A DNA stretch of 49,511 nucleotides from Candidatus Treponema merdequi (GTDB taxonomy: Bacteria; Spirochaetota; Spirochaetia; Treponematales; Treponemataceae): the NCBI GenBank assembly GCA_018064525.1, contig JAGHVB010000046.1, forward strand, positions 1 through 49,511, given 5' to 3'. Position 1 is the stretch's first letter, and each line of letters begins with the position of its first letter. Below, in pieces: positions 41,846 to 49,450 of the stretch. A program made the position numbers and the translations under genes. Under the pieces are notes generated by a model. It did no database searches and was not told the origin of the DNA. It saw nothing but the letters and a program-made list of their open reading frames with translations.

Positions 41846-42493
41846 ATGACTGCAAAAAAAAATGATAAAAACAAAACCGTTTTTTCTGAAATAAAAAAAA
41901 CAAAAATCATTCCTGTTATAAAAATTGAAAAAAAAGATGCAGTCAATGTTGTGCGATCTCTTTCCAAAGGTGGAATAAATATTGCAGAAATTACTTACCG
42001 AACAAAATCCGCAGGCGAATCAATCAAAGAAATCTCGGCAAAATGCCCTGATATTCTTGTAGGCGCTGGAACAATCTGCAATGTAAAACAGGCAAAGGAC
42101 GCTATCGAAAACGGCGCAAAATTCATCGTAATGCCGGGCTTTGACGAAAAGACAGTTGAATACTGCATAGAAAAAAATGTCCCTGTAATTCCAGGAGTTG
42201 CAACACCGACCGAAATCATGAAAGCAATTTCTTTCGGACTTAAAACGCTAAAACTTTTCCCGGCCGAAGTACTCGGAGGCCCTGCACTTTTAGAAAGCCT
42301 TAAAGGTCCTTTCCCGGACATAAACTTTATTCCGACCGGCGGCATCACAACCGAAAACGCTGTCAATTACAGTAAACTCCCGAATGTAATCGCAGTCGGC
42401 GGAACGTGGATTGTAAAACCAGAAATCATACAGCAGAAAAAATGGGACATCATAACAGCCGAAGCACAGAAAGCGATTATGATGTTAAAGTAA
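41846..42493 (+). CDS. eda: KDPG/KHG aldolase
   Basis: Class I aldolase of 215 residues that splits 2-keto-3-deoxy-6-phosphogluconate (or 4-hydroxy-2-oxoglutarate) into pyruvate and an aldehyde. Key parts are EITYRT (E48), VGAGTI, PGVATPTE and the Schiff-base Lys136 in LKLFPAE, then PTGGI for the phosphate. No other Entner-Doudoroff gene is nearby, so it may serve hexuronate breakdown. The ribosome site AAGGA precedes the ATG. It converges with the ankyrin gene, with 2 nt between the stops. Confidence 0.93.
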   Translation: MTAKKNDKNKTVFSEIKKTKIIPVIKIEKKDAVNVVRSLSKGGINIAEITYRTKSAGESIKEISAKCPDILVGAGTICNVKQAKDAIENGAKFIVMPGFDEKTVEYCIEKNVPVIPGVATPTEIMKAISFGLKTLKLFPAEVLGGPALLESLKGPFPDINFIPTGGITTENAVNYSKLPNVIAVGGTWIVKPEIIQQKKWDIITAEAQKAIMMLK

Positions 42494-42495
42494 GT

Positions 42496-43986
42496 TTACT
42501 GTCTTACGATTTTCTTCCAGACAAATGGAGAAACCATAGTGTAAGTCTGTTTATATCTGGTTTCAAATTCATCTTCATCAGGCTGTATTTGTGTTTTTCC
42601 GTAAAAATTTAAATGAAGCCTGTATTGTTCCTTTACAAGTTCATATTCTGTAAACTCATCATAAACAGGAAAGTCTCTTTCTGAATAAATATCTTCTGTA
42701 CAGATCGGAATTAATTCTGTTCCGCACAAGGTATAAAAATGTTTATAATAATCTACTGGAGAAGAAAAAGACGTCCCCTCTATTACAACTGTATTTGGAA
42801 TCTGGTCTCCTTCTGTAAATTTAAAACTGTCTATACCTGTTACAGCCTTTTTATTTTCCAGAGTTATGCGGTACGGACTTCCATTTTTTACAAGAACAAT
42901 TTCAGAAGTAAAATTATCCCAGTCACCATAATCAATAAATGTGTAATCAATATAGTGTTCGTAGTTTCCCTCATTAAAATAAAAATTAGAAAGAAGTTTT
43001 TCATTCTGTCCGTCGCCGTCAACATCCATTTCTGAAGAATACATGCTTATATAACGGCCAGGGAGTGTAAACGAATCTCCAGAAACTGTTACGTTATAAT
43101 TATAGCAGTTTACTCCATCTACATTTACAATTTTTGGATCTGCATATCCGTTTATTTTAACTTCCGTTCCGGCAATAAAACCATCTTTACTTCCTGCACA
43201 TGACGTCATTAAATAATACTTACCGTAATATTCATTTAAGACTCTATTTGTAAATTCATCTTCTGTATATAAAGACGGCATAAAACAGAATGGAGCTTCT
43301 GCAGGTTCTAAAGAAACGACATTTTCCGGCTTAAAAGAATATTCATCAGAAAAAAGTGTTTCATCACTTTTGATCTTATAGTTAAACCCTTTCTGAATTT
43401 CCGGACTATATTTTTTTAATTCATCCTGTGTCAGATTTAATTTAAATTTATCAGACATAATATAGCTGATTAAAAATAAATTTGAAGGATCGTCAGCATA
43501 AATATCAACAAAAGGCTGAACCCCGTCATGACACTCATTAATATCGATATTCCGTTTTAAAAGCCAGTATAAATAATTAAAATCGTGATACGATTTAAAT
43601 TCATAAAGAACATTAAAGCCTTCTGGATTTTTTACATTAATGTCCTTTACATTTTCAATTACTTTTCTTGCAACCGCCGCATCATTTTTTACGGCTTCAA
43701 AAAGCGGATAAACTCCATTTTCATCACAGAGATTTATATCTGCGCCGCTGGCAACGAGAATATCATATTCATATTCTGACATTGTAGATAAAAATGCAGT
43801 CAAAACAGTTTTTCCACTTTCGGAAAAAGCATTTAAATCATATTTTCCTGAACAGATCTTTTTTGCAATTTCAGGATCAGAAATAGAATTTTTTTCGCCG
43901 ATTTCTTTCCAGATACTTTTCTTCTGGCATGAACACAATAAAAAAGCCGCAAAAACAATTGAAGCAAATTTGAAAACTTTATTCAT
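42496..43986 (-). CDS. Ankyrin-repeat lipoprotein
   Basis: A 496-residue lipoprotein (LLCSC lipobox, about residue 20). Residues 50-170 hold three or four ankyrin-like repeats (for example YDILVASGADINLCDENGVYPLFEAV, then VKDINVKNPEGFNVLYEF, and RNIDINECHDG). The C-terminal 300 residues are beta-rich with a DVDGDGQNEKLLSNFYF stretch like a calcium-binding DxDxDG loop, followed by a jelly-roll-like region. No enzyme signature. A surface or periplasmic binding role is likely. Ribosome site weak (AGAGA). It follows the apt terminator, so it is a separate transcript. Confidence 0.75.
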   Translation of the reverse strand: MNKVFKFASIVFAAFLLCSCQKKSIWKEIGEKNSISDPEIAKKICSGKYDLNAFSESGKTVLTAFLSTMSEYEYDILVASGADINLCDENGVYPLFEAVKNDAAVARKVIENVKDINVKNPEGFNVLYEFKSYHDFNYLYWLLKRNIDINECHDGVQPFVDIYADDPSNLFLISYIMSDKFKLNLTQDELKKYSPEIQKGFNYKIKSDETLFSDEYSFKPENVVSLEPAEAPFCFMPSLYTEDEFTNRVLNEYYGKYYLMTSCAGSKDGFIAGTEVKINGYADPKIVNVDGVNCYNYNVTVSGDSFTLPGRYISMYSSEMDVDGDGQNEKLLSNFYFNEGNYEHYIDYTFIDYGDWDNFTSEIVLVKNGSPYRITLENKKAVTGIDSFKFTEGDQIPNTVVIEGTSFSSPVDYYKHFYTLCGTELIPICTEDIYSERDFPVYDEFTEYELVKEQYRLHLNFYGKTQIQPDEDEFETRYKQTYTMVSPFVWKKIVRQ

Positions 43987-44014
43987 TTTTTATTTCTCTA
44001 ACTATATTTTGAAT

Positions 44015-44055
44015 AAAAAACGCGAAAGATTTTCTTTTTTTCAAAACCTTTCGCG
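44015..44055 (-). terminator. apt terminator
   Basis: CGCGAAAG (44021-44028) pairs with CTTTCGCG (44048-44055), followed on the minus strand by six T. Confidence 0.88.
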
Positions 44056-44068
44056 CATAATATAAAAT

Positions 44069-44602
44069 CTATTTTCCGCAGTAATTAATCAAAGTTGTAA
44101 TCTTACTTGGTGCAAGAACTTTTTCGTAGTTAAGTTCTGGAAGTCCGATTACTCCAAAGAAATCAGTAACCTTTGCACCGCCCTGCTCGATCAAATTGCG
44201 GGCAGCTACCAAAGTTCCACCTGTAGCAATCAGATCATCGACAACAAGGTAATTCTTTCCTTTCTGAACATCTGATTTATGAACTTCAACTTCTGCCATT
44301 CCATATTCAAGCGCATATTTGCATGAATAAGTATCGCCCGGAAGTTTTCCTTTTTTGCGGATCAAAACAAGCGGAAGTCCGAGTTTTTCTGCAAGAGGAG
44401 CAGCAAACAGAAATCCGCGTGAATCAACGCCTGCAATCGCGTCAATTCCAGAATCTTTGTAGATTTCTACCATTCTGTCGATTACATATTTAAAAGCCTC
44501 AGGCTTTACAAATAAGCTTGTAATATCATAAAAAAGAATTCCAGGTTTTGGAAAATCGTGAACACGACGGATAGCCCCGTCAAGCATTTCAAAGTCTGTC
44601 AT
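44069..44602 (-). CDS. apt: Adenine phosphoribosyltransferase
   Basis: Purine salvage enzyme (adenine + PRPP to AMP), cytoplasmic, 177 residues. The FPKPGILFYDIT start, GVDSRGFLFAAPLA, the RKKGKLPGDTYSCKY loop and the PRPP motif VVDDLIATGGTL are all present. No ribosome site. TTGACA-N17-TAAAAT ends 8 nt before the ATG, so translation is probably leaderless. A single-gene unit with its own terminator. Confidence 0.96.
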   Translation of the reverse strand: MTDFEMLDGAIRRVHDFPKPGILFYDITSLFVKPEAFKYVIDRMVEIYKDSGIDAIAGVDSRGFLFAAPLAEKLGLPLVLIRKKGKLPGDTYSCKYALEYGMAEVEVHKSDVQKGKNYLVVDDLIATGGTLVAARNLIEQGGAKVTDFFGVIGLPELNYEKVLAPSKITTLINYCGK

Positions 44603-44610
44603 AATTTTTA

Positions 44611-44639
44611 ATTTTATTACTGAGACCTGATGTTGTCAA
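44611..44639 (-). promoter_or_regulatory. apt promoter abutting the start codon
   Basis: TTGACA (44634-44639), 17-nt spacer, TAAAAT (44611-44616), 8 nt to the ATG. Confidence 0.7.
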
Positions 44640-44705
44640 TTATTGAGTTAAGTGGAATTTTTTAATATGCTTAAATGAAATTTATTACTACGAGCAGTTT
44701 TTTTA

Positions 44706-45683
44706 TTAAATCTTTGCCATTTCTGCACGCTTTTCACGTACAGATCTTAAAATGGAATTTAATTCTGCAGAATTGTCATTTTCAATTGCATTTTTAATTT
44801 TTGAAAGCGACTCTTCAAATGAATTGATCATTGAAAGAAGTTCCACTTTATTTGAAAGAAAAAGCTCTGTCCAAAGCGGTGCATTTATCAAAGCAATGCG
44901 GGTCAAGTCTTCGTAACTTCCGCCGCCGAATGCTGTAATTTTATCATCTTCTGCACTGTCAACAAGACTTGATGCAATTACATGGCAGAGCTGGGAAGTA
45001 AATGCGATTTTGTGGTCGTGAGTTTTGTAATCTGTTTCGATGATTCGTTTTATTCCGAGTTTTGTAATAAGTTCGCGCATCAAAGAAAGATTTTCTTTTC
45101 TATTTGATTTCTGAGGCATTAAAATATAATTGCGGCCTTCAAAAACTTTTCCGTCACTGCCAGAGTAACCTTCTTTTTCGTTTCCTGCCATCGGATGACC
45201 GAGAATAAAATCGACATCGTCACGCCACACAGCTGACTGTCCGTTTTGTGATGCTTTTTCTGCAGTTGAATTTTCTTTACCAAAAACTTTTTCTGCAATC
45301 AAAGTTTTTACACCGGAAATATCTGTTACAATGCTTCCTGATTTGAATGAATCTTTATGTTCAAGGAGAAATCTGAGAGTTGCTTTTGGATAAAGACAGA
45401 TAAAAACGAAATCTGAATCTTTCAACATTTCATCTGTCTCAAGCGGAGAGAATCTTTCGTCAATTATTTTATCGTTAAGAGCTTTTGCAAGAGATTCTTC
45501 ATTGACATCCATTGCAAAAATCTTTCCGCACTTTTTTTCTTCAGAAGATTCTGTCTGGCAGGTTCCAATTTTAAAAACTTCTGTTCCATTTTCAAAAACA
45601 TTCTGCTTTATCGCCTTTGCAATCGAACCGCCCATTAGACCAAGTCCGACAAATGCAAAGTTCATTTCACTCAAAGATTTCAT
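44706..45683 (-). CDS. tyrA: Prephenate dehydrogenase
   Basis: Makes 4-hydroxyphenylpyruvate, the tyrosine precursor, from prephenate with NAD. The 325 residues have the Rossmann start FAFVGLGLMGGSIAKAI, then TDISGVKTLIAEKVF and HPMAGNEKEGYSGSDG (catalytic His region). No chorismate mutase or ACT domain is attached. The start at 45683 has GGGGAAAT just upstream; a second Met six codons on lacks a site. It follows aroF by 17 nt, forming an aroF-tyrA tyrosine-branch operon under the attenuator at 46742-46870. Confidence 0.93.
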   Translation of the reverse strand: MKSLSEMNFAFVGLGLMGGSIAKAIKQNVFENGTEVFKIGTCQTESSEEKKCGKIFAMDVNEESLAKALNDKIIDERFSPLETDEMLKDSDFVFICLYPKATLRFLLEHKDSFKSGSIVTDISGVKTLIAEKVFGKENSTAEKASQNGQSAVWRDDVDFILGHPMAGNEKEGYSGSDGKVFEGRNYILMPQKSNRKENLSLMRELITKLGIKRIIETDYKTHDHKIAFTSQLCHVIASSLVDSAEDDKITAFGGGSYEDLTRIALINAPLWTELFLSNKVELLSMINSFEESLSKIKNAIENDNSAELNSILRSVREKRAEMAKI

Positions 45684-45700
45684 ATTTCCCCGTAAACTTA

Positions 45701-46729
45701 CTAACAGCGTTTTCCTTCAAGTTCTGCATATTTTGGAAGGATTTTCATCAGGTCAGAAAACTCTTCAGGGCGAAGGCTCTGTTCACCGTCGCACAAAGCT
45801 TTTTCCGGATTGTTGTGAACTTCGATGATGAGACCGTCAGCACCGGCTGCAACTGCTGCTTTTGCAAGTGTCGGAACCATCCAGCGAAGTCCTGCTGCAT
45901 GGCTCGGGTCAATGATAACCGGAAGATGACTTTCTTTTTTAAGATATGGAATGATTGAAATGTCCATGCAGTTTCTTGTGTAGTTATCAAATGTGCGGAT
46001 TCCGCGTTCACAGAGAATTACATTTTCATTTCCAGATGCCATTATATATTCTGCACTCATAAGAAGTTCTTTTACAGTTGCACTCATTCCGCGTTTTAGA
46101 AGAATCGGTTTTTTAACTTTTCCCATCTCTTTTAAAAGATCAAAGTTCTGCATATTGCGCGCTCCGATCTGAATCAAATCAACGTCATCAAAATATTTGA
46201 GCTGACGGATGTCCATAAGTTCTGTTACGATTGGAAGACCTGTTTCTTTTTTTGCAGTAAGAAGAAATTCAAGTCCTTTTTTACCGAGTCCCTGGAATGC
46301 GTAAGGACTTGTACGAGGTTTAAACGCACCTCCTCTTAAAAATCTTGCTCCGGCCTTTTTAACAGCTTTTGCAATTTCGACAACCTGTTCCTCAGTTTCT
46401 ACAGAACAAGGTCCTGCAATTACACCGATTGTATTTTTTCCGAAAGTGGAACTTTTAACGCCCTCACCGCTTCCGACTGTAACAACAGTATTATCCGGAT
46501 GGAATTTTCTGCTTGCCATTTTATAAGGAGCTGTTACACGCTGAACAACGTCAACAACTTCGTTAGCACAGATTGCATTTGCATCAAGTGCCGAAGTATC
46601 ACCCAAAAGTCCAAGAATTGTTGTATTTTCACCTTTTGAAAGGTGAGTTCCAAAACCGCGAGCCTTCCAGCTTTCAATAAACTCCTGAACCTTTTTTTCT
46701 TCTGCATTTTTCTTAAAAATAATAATCAT
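45701..46729 (-). CDS. aroF: DAHP synthase, type I-beta with N-terminal regulatory domain
   Basis: Joins phosphoenolpyruvate and erythrose 4-phosphate, the first step of aromatic synthesis. The 342 residues have an N-terminal ferredoxin/ACT-like domain (1-66), as in the Thermotoga enzyme where it mediates Tyr/Phe feedback. The barrel follows, with AGPCSVET (C108), GGAFKPRTSPYAFQG (K137), GARNMQNFDLL, LLKRGM and DPSHAAGLR. The ribosome site GGAG is 9 nt before the ATG. First gene of aroF-tyrA, preceded by a tyrosine-rich leader peptide and terminator, so the operon is probably tyrosine-controlled at both RNA and protein level. Confidence 0.94.
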   Translation of the reverse strand: MIIIFKKNAEEKKVQEFIESWKARGFGTHLSKGENTTILGLLGDTSALDANAICANEVVDVVQRVTAPYKMASRKFHPDNTVVTVGSGEGVKSSTFGKNTIGVIAGPCSVETEEQVVEIAKAVKKAGARFLRGGAFKPRTSPYAFQGLGKKGLEFLLTAKKETGLPIVTELMDIRQLKYFDDVDLIQIGARNMQNFDLLKEMGKVKKPILLKRGMSATVKELLMSAEYIMASGNENVILCERGIRTFDNYTRNCMDISIIPYLKKESHLPVIIDPSHAAGLRWMVPTLAKAAVAAGADGLIIEVHNNPEKALCDGEQSLRPEEFSDLMKILPKYAELEGKRC

Positions 46730-46741
46730 AATAACAACTCC

Positions 46742-46772
46742 AAAAAAAAAGGAACTCCTTTCAGAGTTCCTT
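46742..46772 (-). terminator. Attenuator terminator of aroF-tyrA
   Basis: On the minus strand AAGGAACTC (46764-46772), loop TGAAAG, and GAGTTCCTT (46749-46757) are followed by a run of T. It lies between the leader peptide and aroF. Its 5' strand (GGAACTCTG) is also complementary to CAGAGTGCC in the last leader codons. Confidence 0.88.
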
Positions 46773-46801
46773 GTAATTTATAAAATTAAAATCAAAACGA
46801 T

Positions 46802-46870
46802 TTACAGGCACTCTGATTCGCAATTGTGAGAAAAGTAATAATAATAGTATGCCTGATATGTTTTAATCAT
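46802..46870 (-). CDS. Tyrosine-rich leader peptide of the aroF-tyrA attenuator
   Basis: A 22-codon open frame from the ATG at 46870 to the TAA at 46802-46804. Residue 5 is Tyr, residues 8-12 are five Tyr in a row, and residue 13 is Phe. The remainder is a short tail whose codons 19-22 contain CAGAGTGCC. When Tyr-tRNA is short, a ribosome stalled at codons 8-12 leaves CAGAGTGCC free to pair with GGAACTCTG of the terminator, allowing read-through. When Tyr is plentiful the ribosome covers CAGAGTGCC and the terminator forms. The gene has no ribosome site; TTGACA-N17-CATATT ends 6 nt before its ATG, so it is probably translated from a leaderless end. Confidence 0.85.
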   Translation of the reverse strand: MIKTYQAYYYYYFSHNCESECL

Positions 46871-46876
46871 ATATTC

Positions 46877-46905
46877 AATATGTCACTAATAAAAAAGTTT
46901 GTCAA
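46877..46905 (-). promoter_or_regulatory. aroF-tyrA promoter
   Basis: TTGACA (46900-46905), 17-nt spacer, CATATT (46877-46882), 6 nt to the leader-peptide ATG. Confidence 0.6.
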
Positions 46906-46915
46906 GTAACATGAT

Positions 46916-47941
46916 TTACTTTCTGTGAAGTAAAAGACCTTTCTTAAACTGTGGAATGCGTGCGCAGGCGGTTGTATCAATTCCACTTCGGTCGCCGCGG
47001 GCTAAAAAGTGATATGCAACGCCTGCAATCATGGCTCCATTATCACCGCAGAGTTTTAATGGCGGGAATATGCAGTTGATGTCAGTCCTTTCTGCAAGCA
47101 TTTCGCGGAGTCTTGAGTTTGCAGCAACTCCACCGCCTGCAACTACAGTCTTAAGTCCGGTATCGTCAACAGCTCTCAATAATCGTGAGACTATTGTCTT
47201 GCAGGCAGTTTCCTGAAAGGCTGCGCACATGTTTTCATTATTCTTTTCAAATTCATCATTCCAGAACATATCGCGCTGGTGGATTACTGCAGTTTTAAGT
47301 CCGGAAAAAGAAACGTCATAGCGGTGTTCTGCGCTGTCGAGTTTCGGGAGCGGAAAGTTTGCAGCTTTGACATTTCCCTGCTTTGAAAGTTTGTCGATGA
47401 TTACGCCGCCAGGATATCCGAGTCCGTAGAATTTTGCTACTTTATCAAATGCTTCTCCTACACTGTCATCAACTGTTGTTCCCATTACTTCAATATCATC
47501 AAAACCTGAAACTTTACAGATAATCGAGTGACCGCCAGAAACTAAAAGTCCTATGTATGGATACTGAATGTCATTTACAAGATGTGCGGCATACAGATGT
47601 CCGAGCATATGATTTACAGCGATAAAAGGTTTATTCAAACTCCAGGCGAGTGTCTTTCCGAATGTGAGTCCGACTAAAAGTGAACCCATAAGTCCCGGTC
47701 TGTTTGTCGAAGCAATCGCATCGATGTCGTCGAGTGTGAGATCTGCTTCTTTGAGAGCCTGTTTCACAACCGGCAGAATCCATTCAACGTGTTTGCGGCT
47801 TGCAATTTCAGGAACGACGCCTTTGTAAATTCTATGAAATGGAATTTGTGTTGCAACGACATTACTTAAAATTGTTTTTCCGTCTTCTACGATTGCACAT
47901 GCTGTTTCATCACAGCTTGATTCAATTCCTAAAACCTTCAT
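46916..47941 (-). CDS. tsaD: tRNA threonylcarbamoyltransferase TsaD
   Basis: Transfers threonylcarbamoyl to A37 of ANN-reading tRNAs, with TsaB, TsaC and TsaE (not in this window). The 341 residues have LGIESSCDETACAIVEDG at the N-terminus, the metal HMLGH (H111, H115), LVSGGHS, and VVAGGVAANSRLR near 265. Length and order are standard. Ribosome site AGAAGGA, about 10 nt before the ATG. It lies 34 nt downstream of the deacetylase gene and is probably co-transcribed with it. Confidence 0.97.
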   Translation of the reverse strand: MKVLGIESSCDETACAIVEDGKTILSNVVATQIPFHRIYKGVVPEIASRKHVEWILPVVKQALKEADLTLDDIDAIASTNRPGLMGSLLVGLTFGKTLAWSLNKPFIAVNHMLGHLYAAHLVNDIQYPYIGLLVSGGHSIICKVSGFDDIEVMGTTVDDSVGEAFDKVAKFYGLGYPGGVIIDKLSKQGNVKAANFPLPKLDSAEHRYDVSFSGLKTAVIHQRDMFWNDEFEKNNENMCAAFQETACKTIVSRLLRAVDDTGLKTVVAGGGVAANSRLREMLAERTDINCIFPPLKLCGDNGAMIAGVAYHFLARGDRSGIDTTACARIPQFKKGLLLHRK

Positions 47942-47975
47942 TTATTTTATTCCTTCTAAAACAAGTTCATTTAAT

Positions 47976-49235
47976 TTATTTTTTTCCACGACAGTTTGAA
48001 ACTGTTGTAATGATATATCCTTTTTTCTTAAGTTCCGGATAAATGTCGCGCAATAAATCCGGTAAGAAAGATGCTGACCACACATGGCCGATCATGATTA
48101 CATATCCGTCTTTATTTGCTTTTTCAAGATTCTTTTTAATTTCTGCAAGTGCGTTTTCTCTTGTCTTTTCGTTATCTAAAAATAATCCGTTCCTTTCATA
48201 ATAAGAAAGTCCAAGTGCACTGCTCACAAACGGAACCTGAGTATCTTTGTTTGTTCTCGAATCAAGAAAATACATTCCGTTATCAGATACAAATTTTAAA
48301 ATCACTTCCATCTTCTGAGCATCGGCCGTAATCAAAGATCCTTCATGATTATTCATTCCGCTTACAGGTCCGACTTCTGTTATGTTCTGATACAAAACAG
48401 ATTTAATTTCACTTTCTGTCATTTCAGGTTTTATGGCACCCGGTCCCGGATTGACACTTGTATTGATTGCCTGCATCGGCTGATGCAAAATTACTTCTTT
48501 TCCGCTTGCACGGACTTTCTGTCCTGCTTCTCTGGAATGTGCAAGACCCGGCAATACTGCAACTGTAAGCGGCATATCAAGCTTCAGAAATTTATCAAGC
48601 TGCGAAAGATTCTGCCCGCCATCATCAAGCAAAAATACAACCTGCGCTTTATTTACAGCCGGAACAAAATTAAATTCCTTTGTTTTTGCTTCTTCTGCTT
48701 TTTTTTCTTCTTCTTTTTTCAATTCTTCTCTACGCTTTTTTTCTTCACGTGCCTTTGCCTCTTCATCACGCTTTTCTTTTTCACGCTTAAGCTGTTCCTG
48801 CTTTTCCTTTTCTTCTTTGAGACGCTGTTCTTCTTCCTGCTTTTCTTTCTGTTCTTCCTGCTGTCGTTTTTCTTCGTCGCGTTTCTTCTGGCTGTCTGTT
48901 TTTTTATTTTCTTTTCTGGAATTTTCTTTTGCTGAACTTTTTGAAACAGGCTTTTCTTTCTGAATATTATACTGCTGTTCTATATCTGTTTTTCTCTGAA
49001 CATTATCATTATTTAAAGTTCCATCGGGAATTAAAATAGTTGCAAGAAGCAAGAGAATACAAAAAACAATAATTATTATACAAAGCTTTATTACTTTGTC
49101 AGAATCAAGTTTTACTTTTGGTTTGATTGATTTTTTTTTGAAAAGTCCCTGAGATTTTTTTGCCGGCTTTTTTGATGCAGCTTTCGTTGTTCGTCTTGAT
49201 GTTGATTTTTTAGAACTGCCCTTTTTAGATTCCAA
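47976..49235 (-). CDS. Divergent polysaccharide deacetylase (YibQ-like) with a charged helical stalk
   Basis: A 419-residue inner-membrane protein. A Lys/Ser-rich cytoplasmic tail (1-45) precedes one membrane span (about 48-70). A long Glu/Lys/Arg helix (about 105-190) follows, then the DUF610 domain (about 195-415), with VFLLDDGGQNLSQL, VILHQPMQA, NNHEGS and a C-terminal GHVWS. This is the divergent polysaccharide-deacetylase fold, and several metal positions differ from true deacetylases, so activity is uncertain. The start is a TTG with AGG about 9 nt upstream; no Met codon occurs in the N-terminus. The stalk could reach toward the peptidoglycan. The small-RNA terminator lies just upstream. 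Confidence 0.83.
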   Translation of the reverse strand: MESKKGSSKKSTSRRTTKAASKKPAKKSQGLFKKKSIKPKVKLDSDKVIKLCIIIIVFCILLLLATILIPDGTLNNDNVQRKTDIEQQYNIQKEKPVSKSSAKENSRKENKKTDSQKKRDEEKRQQEEQKEKQEEEQRLKEEKEKQEQLKREKEKRDEEAKAREEKKRREELKKEEEKKAEEAKTKEFNFVPAVNKAQVVFLLDDGGQNLSQLDKFLKLDMPLTVAVLPGLAHSREAGQKVRASGKEVILHQPMQAINTSVNPGPGAIKPEMTESEIKSVLYQNITEVGPVSGMNNHEGSLITADAQKMEVILKFVSDNGMYFLDSRTNKDTQVPFVSSALGLSYYERNGLFLDNEKTRENALAEIKKNLEKANKDGYVIMIGHVWSASFLPDLLRDIYPELKKKGYIITTVSNCRGKK

Positions 49236-49252
49236 AATAAATACCTGCGTTT

Positions 49253-49290
49253 AAAAAAATAAGAGATGAAGGAAACCTTCATCTCTTATT
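49253..49290 (-). terminator. Terminator of the candidate small RNA
   Basis: AATAAGAGATGAAGG (49258-49272) pairs perfectly with CCTTCATCTCTTATT (49276-49290), with further A-T pairs outside and a T run on the minus strand. It separates the small RNA from the deacetylase gene. Confidence 0.9.
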
Positions 49291-49424
49291 TTATTATTTT
49301 ACTCTCTTAATGTCCATAATGCCGTATATATAAAATAATCGGTAATATGCAATTAAAGTCGTTTATAAAATAACTCTCTCCGATCAGGCCTCTCTCCTTG
49401 CCGTACTCTCTCTTATAAACGACA
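49253..49424 (-). ncRNA. Candidate sigma-54-dependent small RNA
   Basis: Predicted start near 49424, 12 nt past the GC of the sigma-54 element. The RNA opens with an 11-bp perfect stem (49413-49423 with 49358-49368) whose 44-base loop, read on the minus strand, holds GAGAGAG three times at an exact 16-base period (plus-strand CTCTCTC at 49374, 49390 and 49406). Two of the copies are preceded by G, giving AAGGAGAG and CGGAGAG. After about 65 AU-rich bases it ends in a strong terminator (49253-49290). No open frame longer than 7 codons is seen. The GGA loops could bind CsrA, or the RNA could pair with CU-rich targets (inference). Confidence 0.6.
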
Positions 49425-49434
49425 CATAAATATA

Positions 49435-49450
49435 TGCAAATTCCGTGCCA
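49435..49450 (-). promoter_or_regulatory. Sigma-54 (-24/-12) promoter
   Basis: On the minus strand TGGCACGGAATTTGCA matches the sigma-54 consensus TGGCACG-N4-TTGCW at every fixed base. GG is at 49448-49449 and GC at 49436-49437. The enhancer region would lie beyond the window edge. Confidence 0.85.

Noticed and set aside
48345-48935. 196-codon plus-strand open frame rich in Phe
   Set aside because: It is the antisense of the Glu/Lys-rich stalk of the deacetylase gene; a shadow, with no ribosome site.
49358-49423. The CTCTCTC triplet as a short CRISPR-like array
   Set aside because: Repeats of 7 bases with 9-base spacers are far too short, and they sit within one hairpin loop; better read as a structured RNA.
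49340-49445. ATATGCAA direct repeats flanking the inverted repeat as a target-site duplication
   Set aside because: The right copy is part of the perfect sigma-54 element; chance similarity in AT-rich DNA is more likely.
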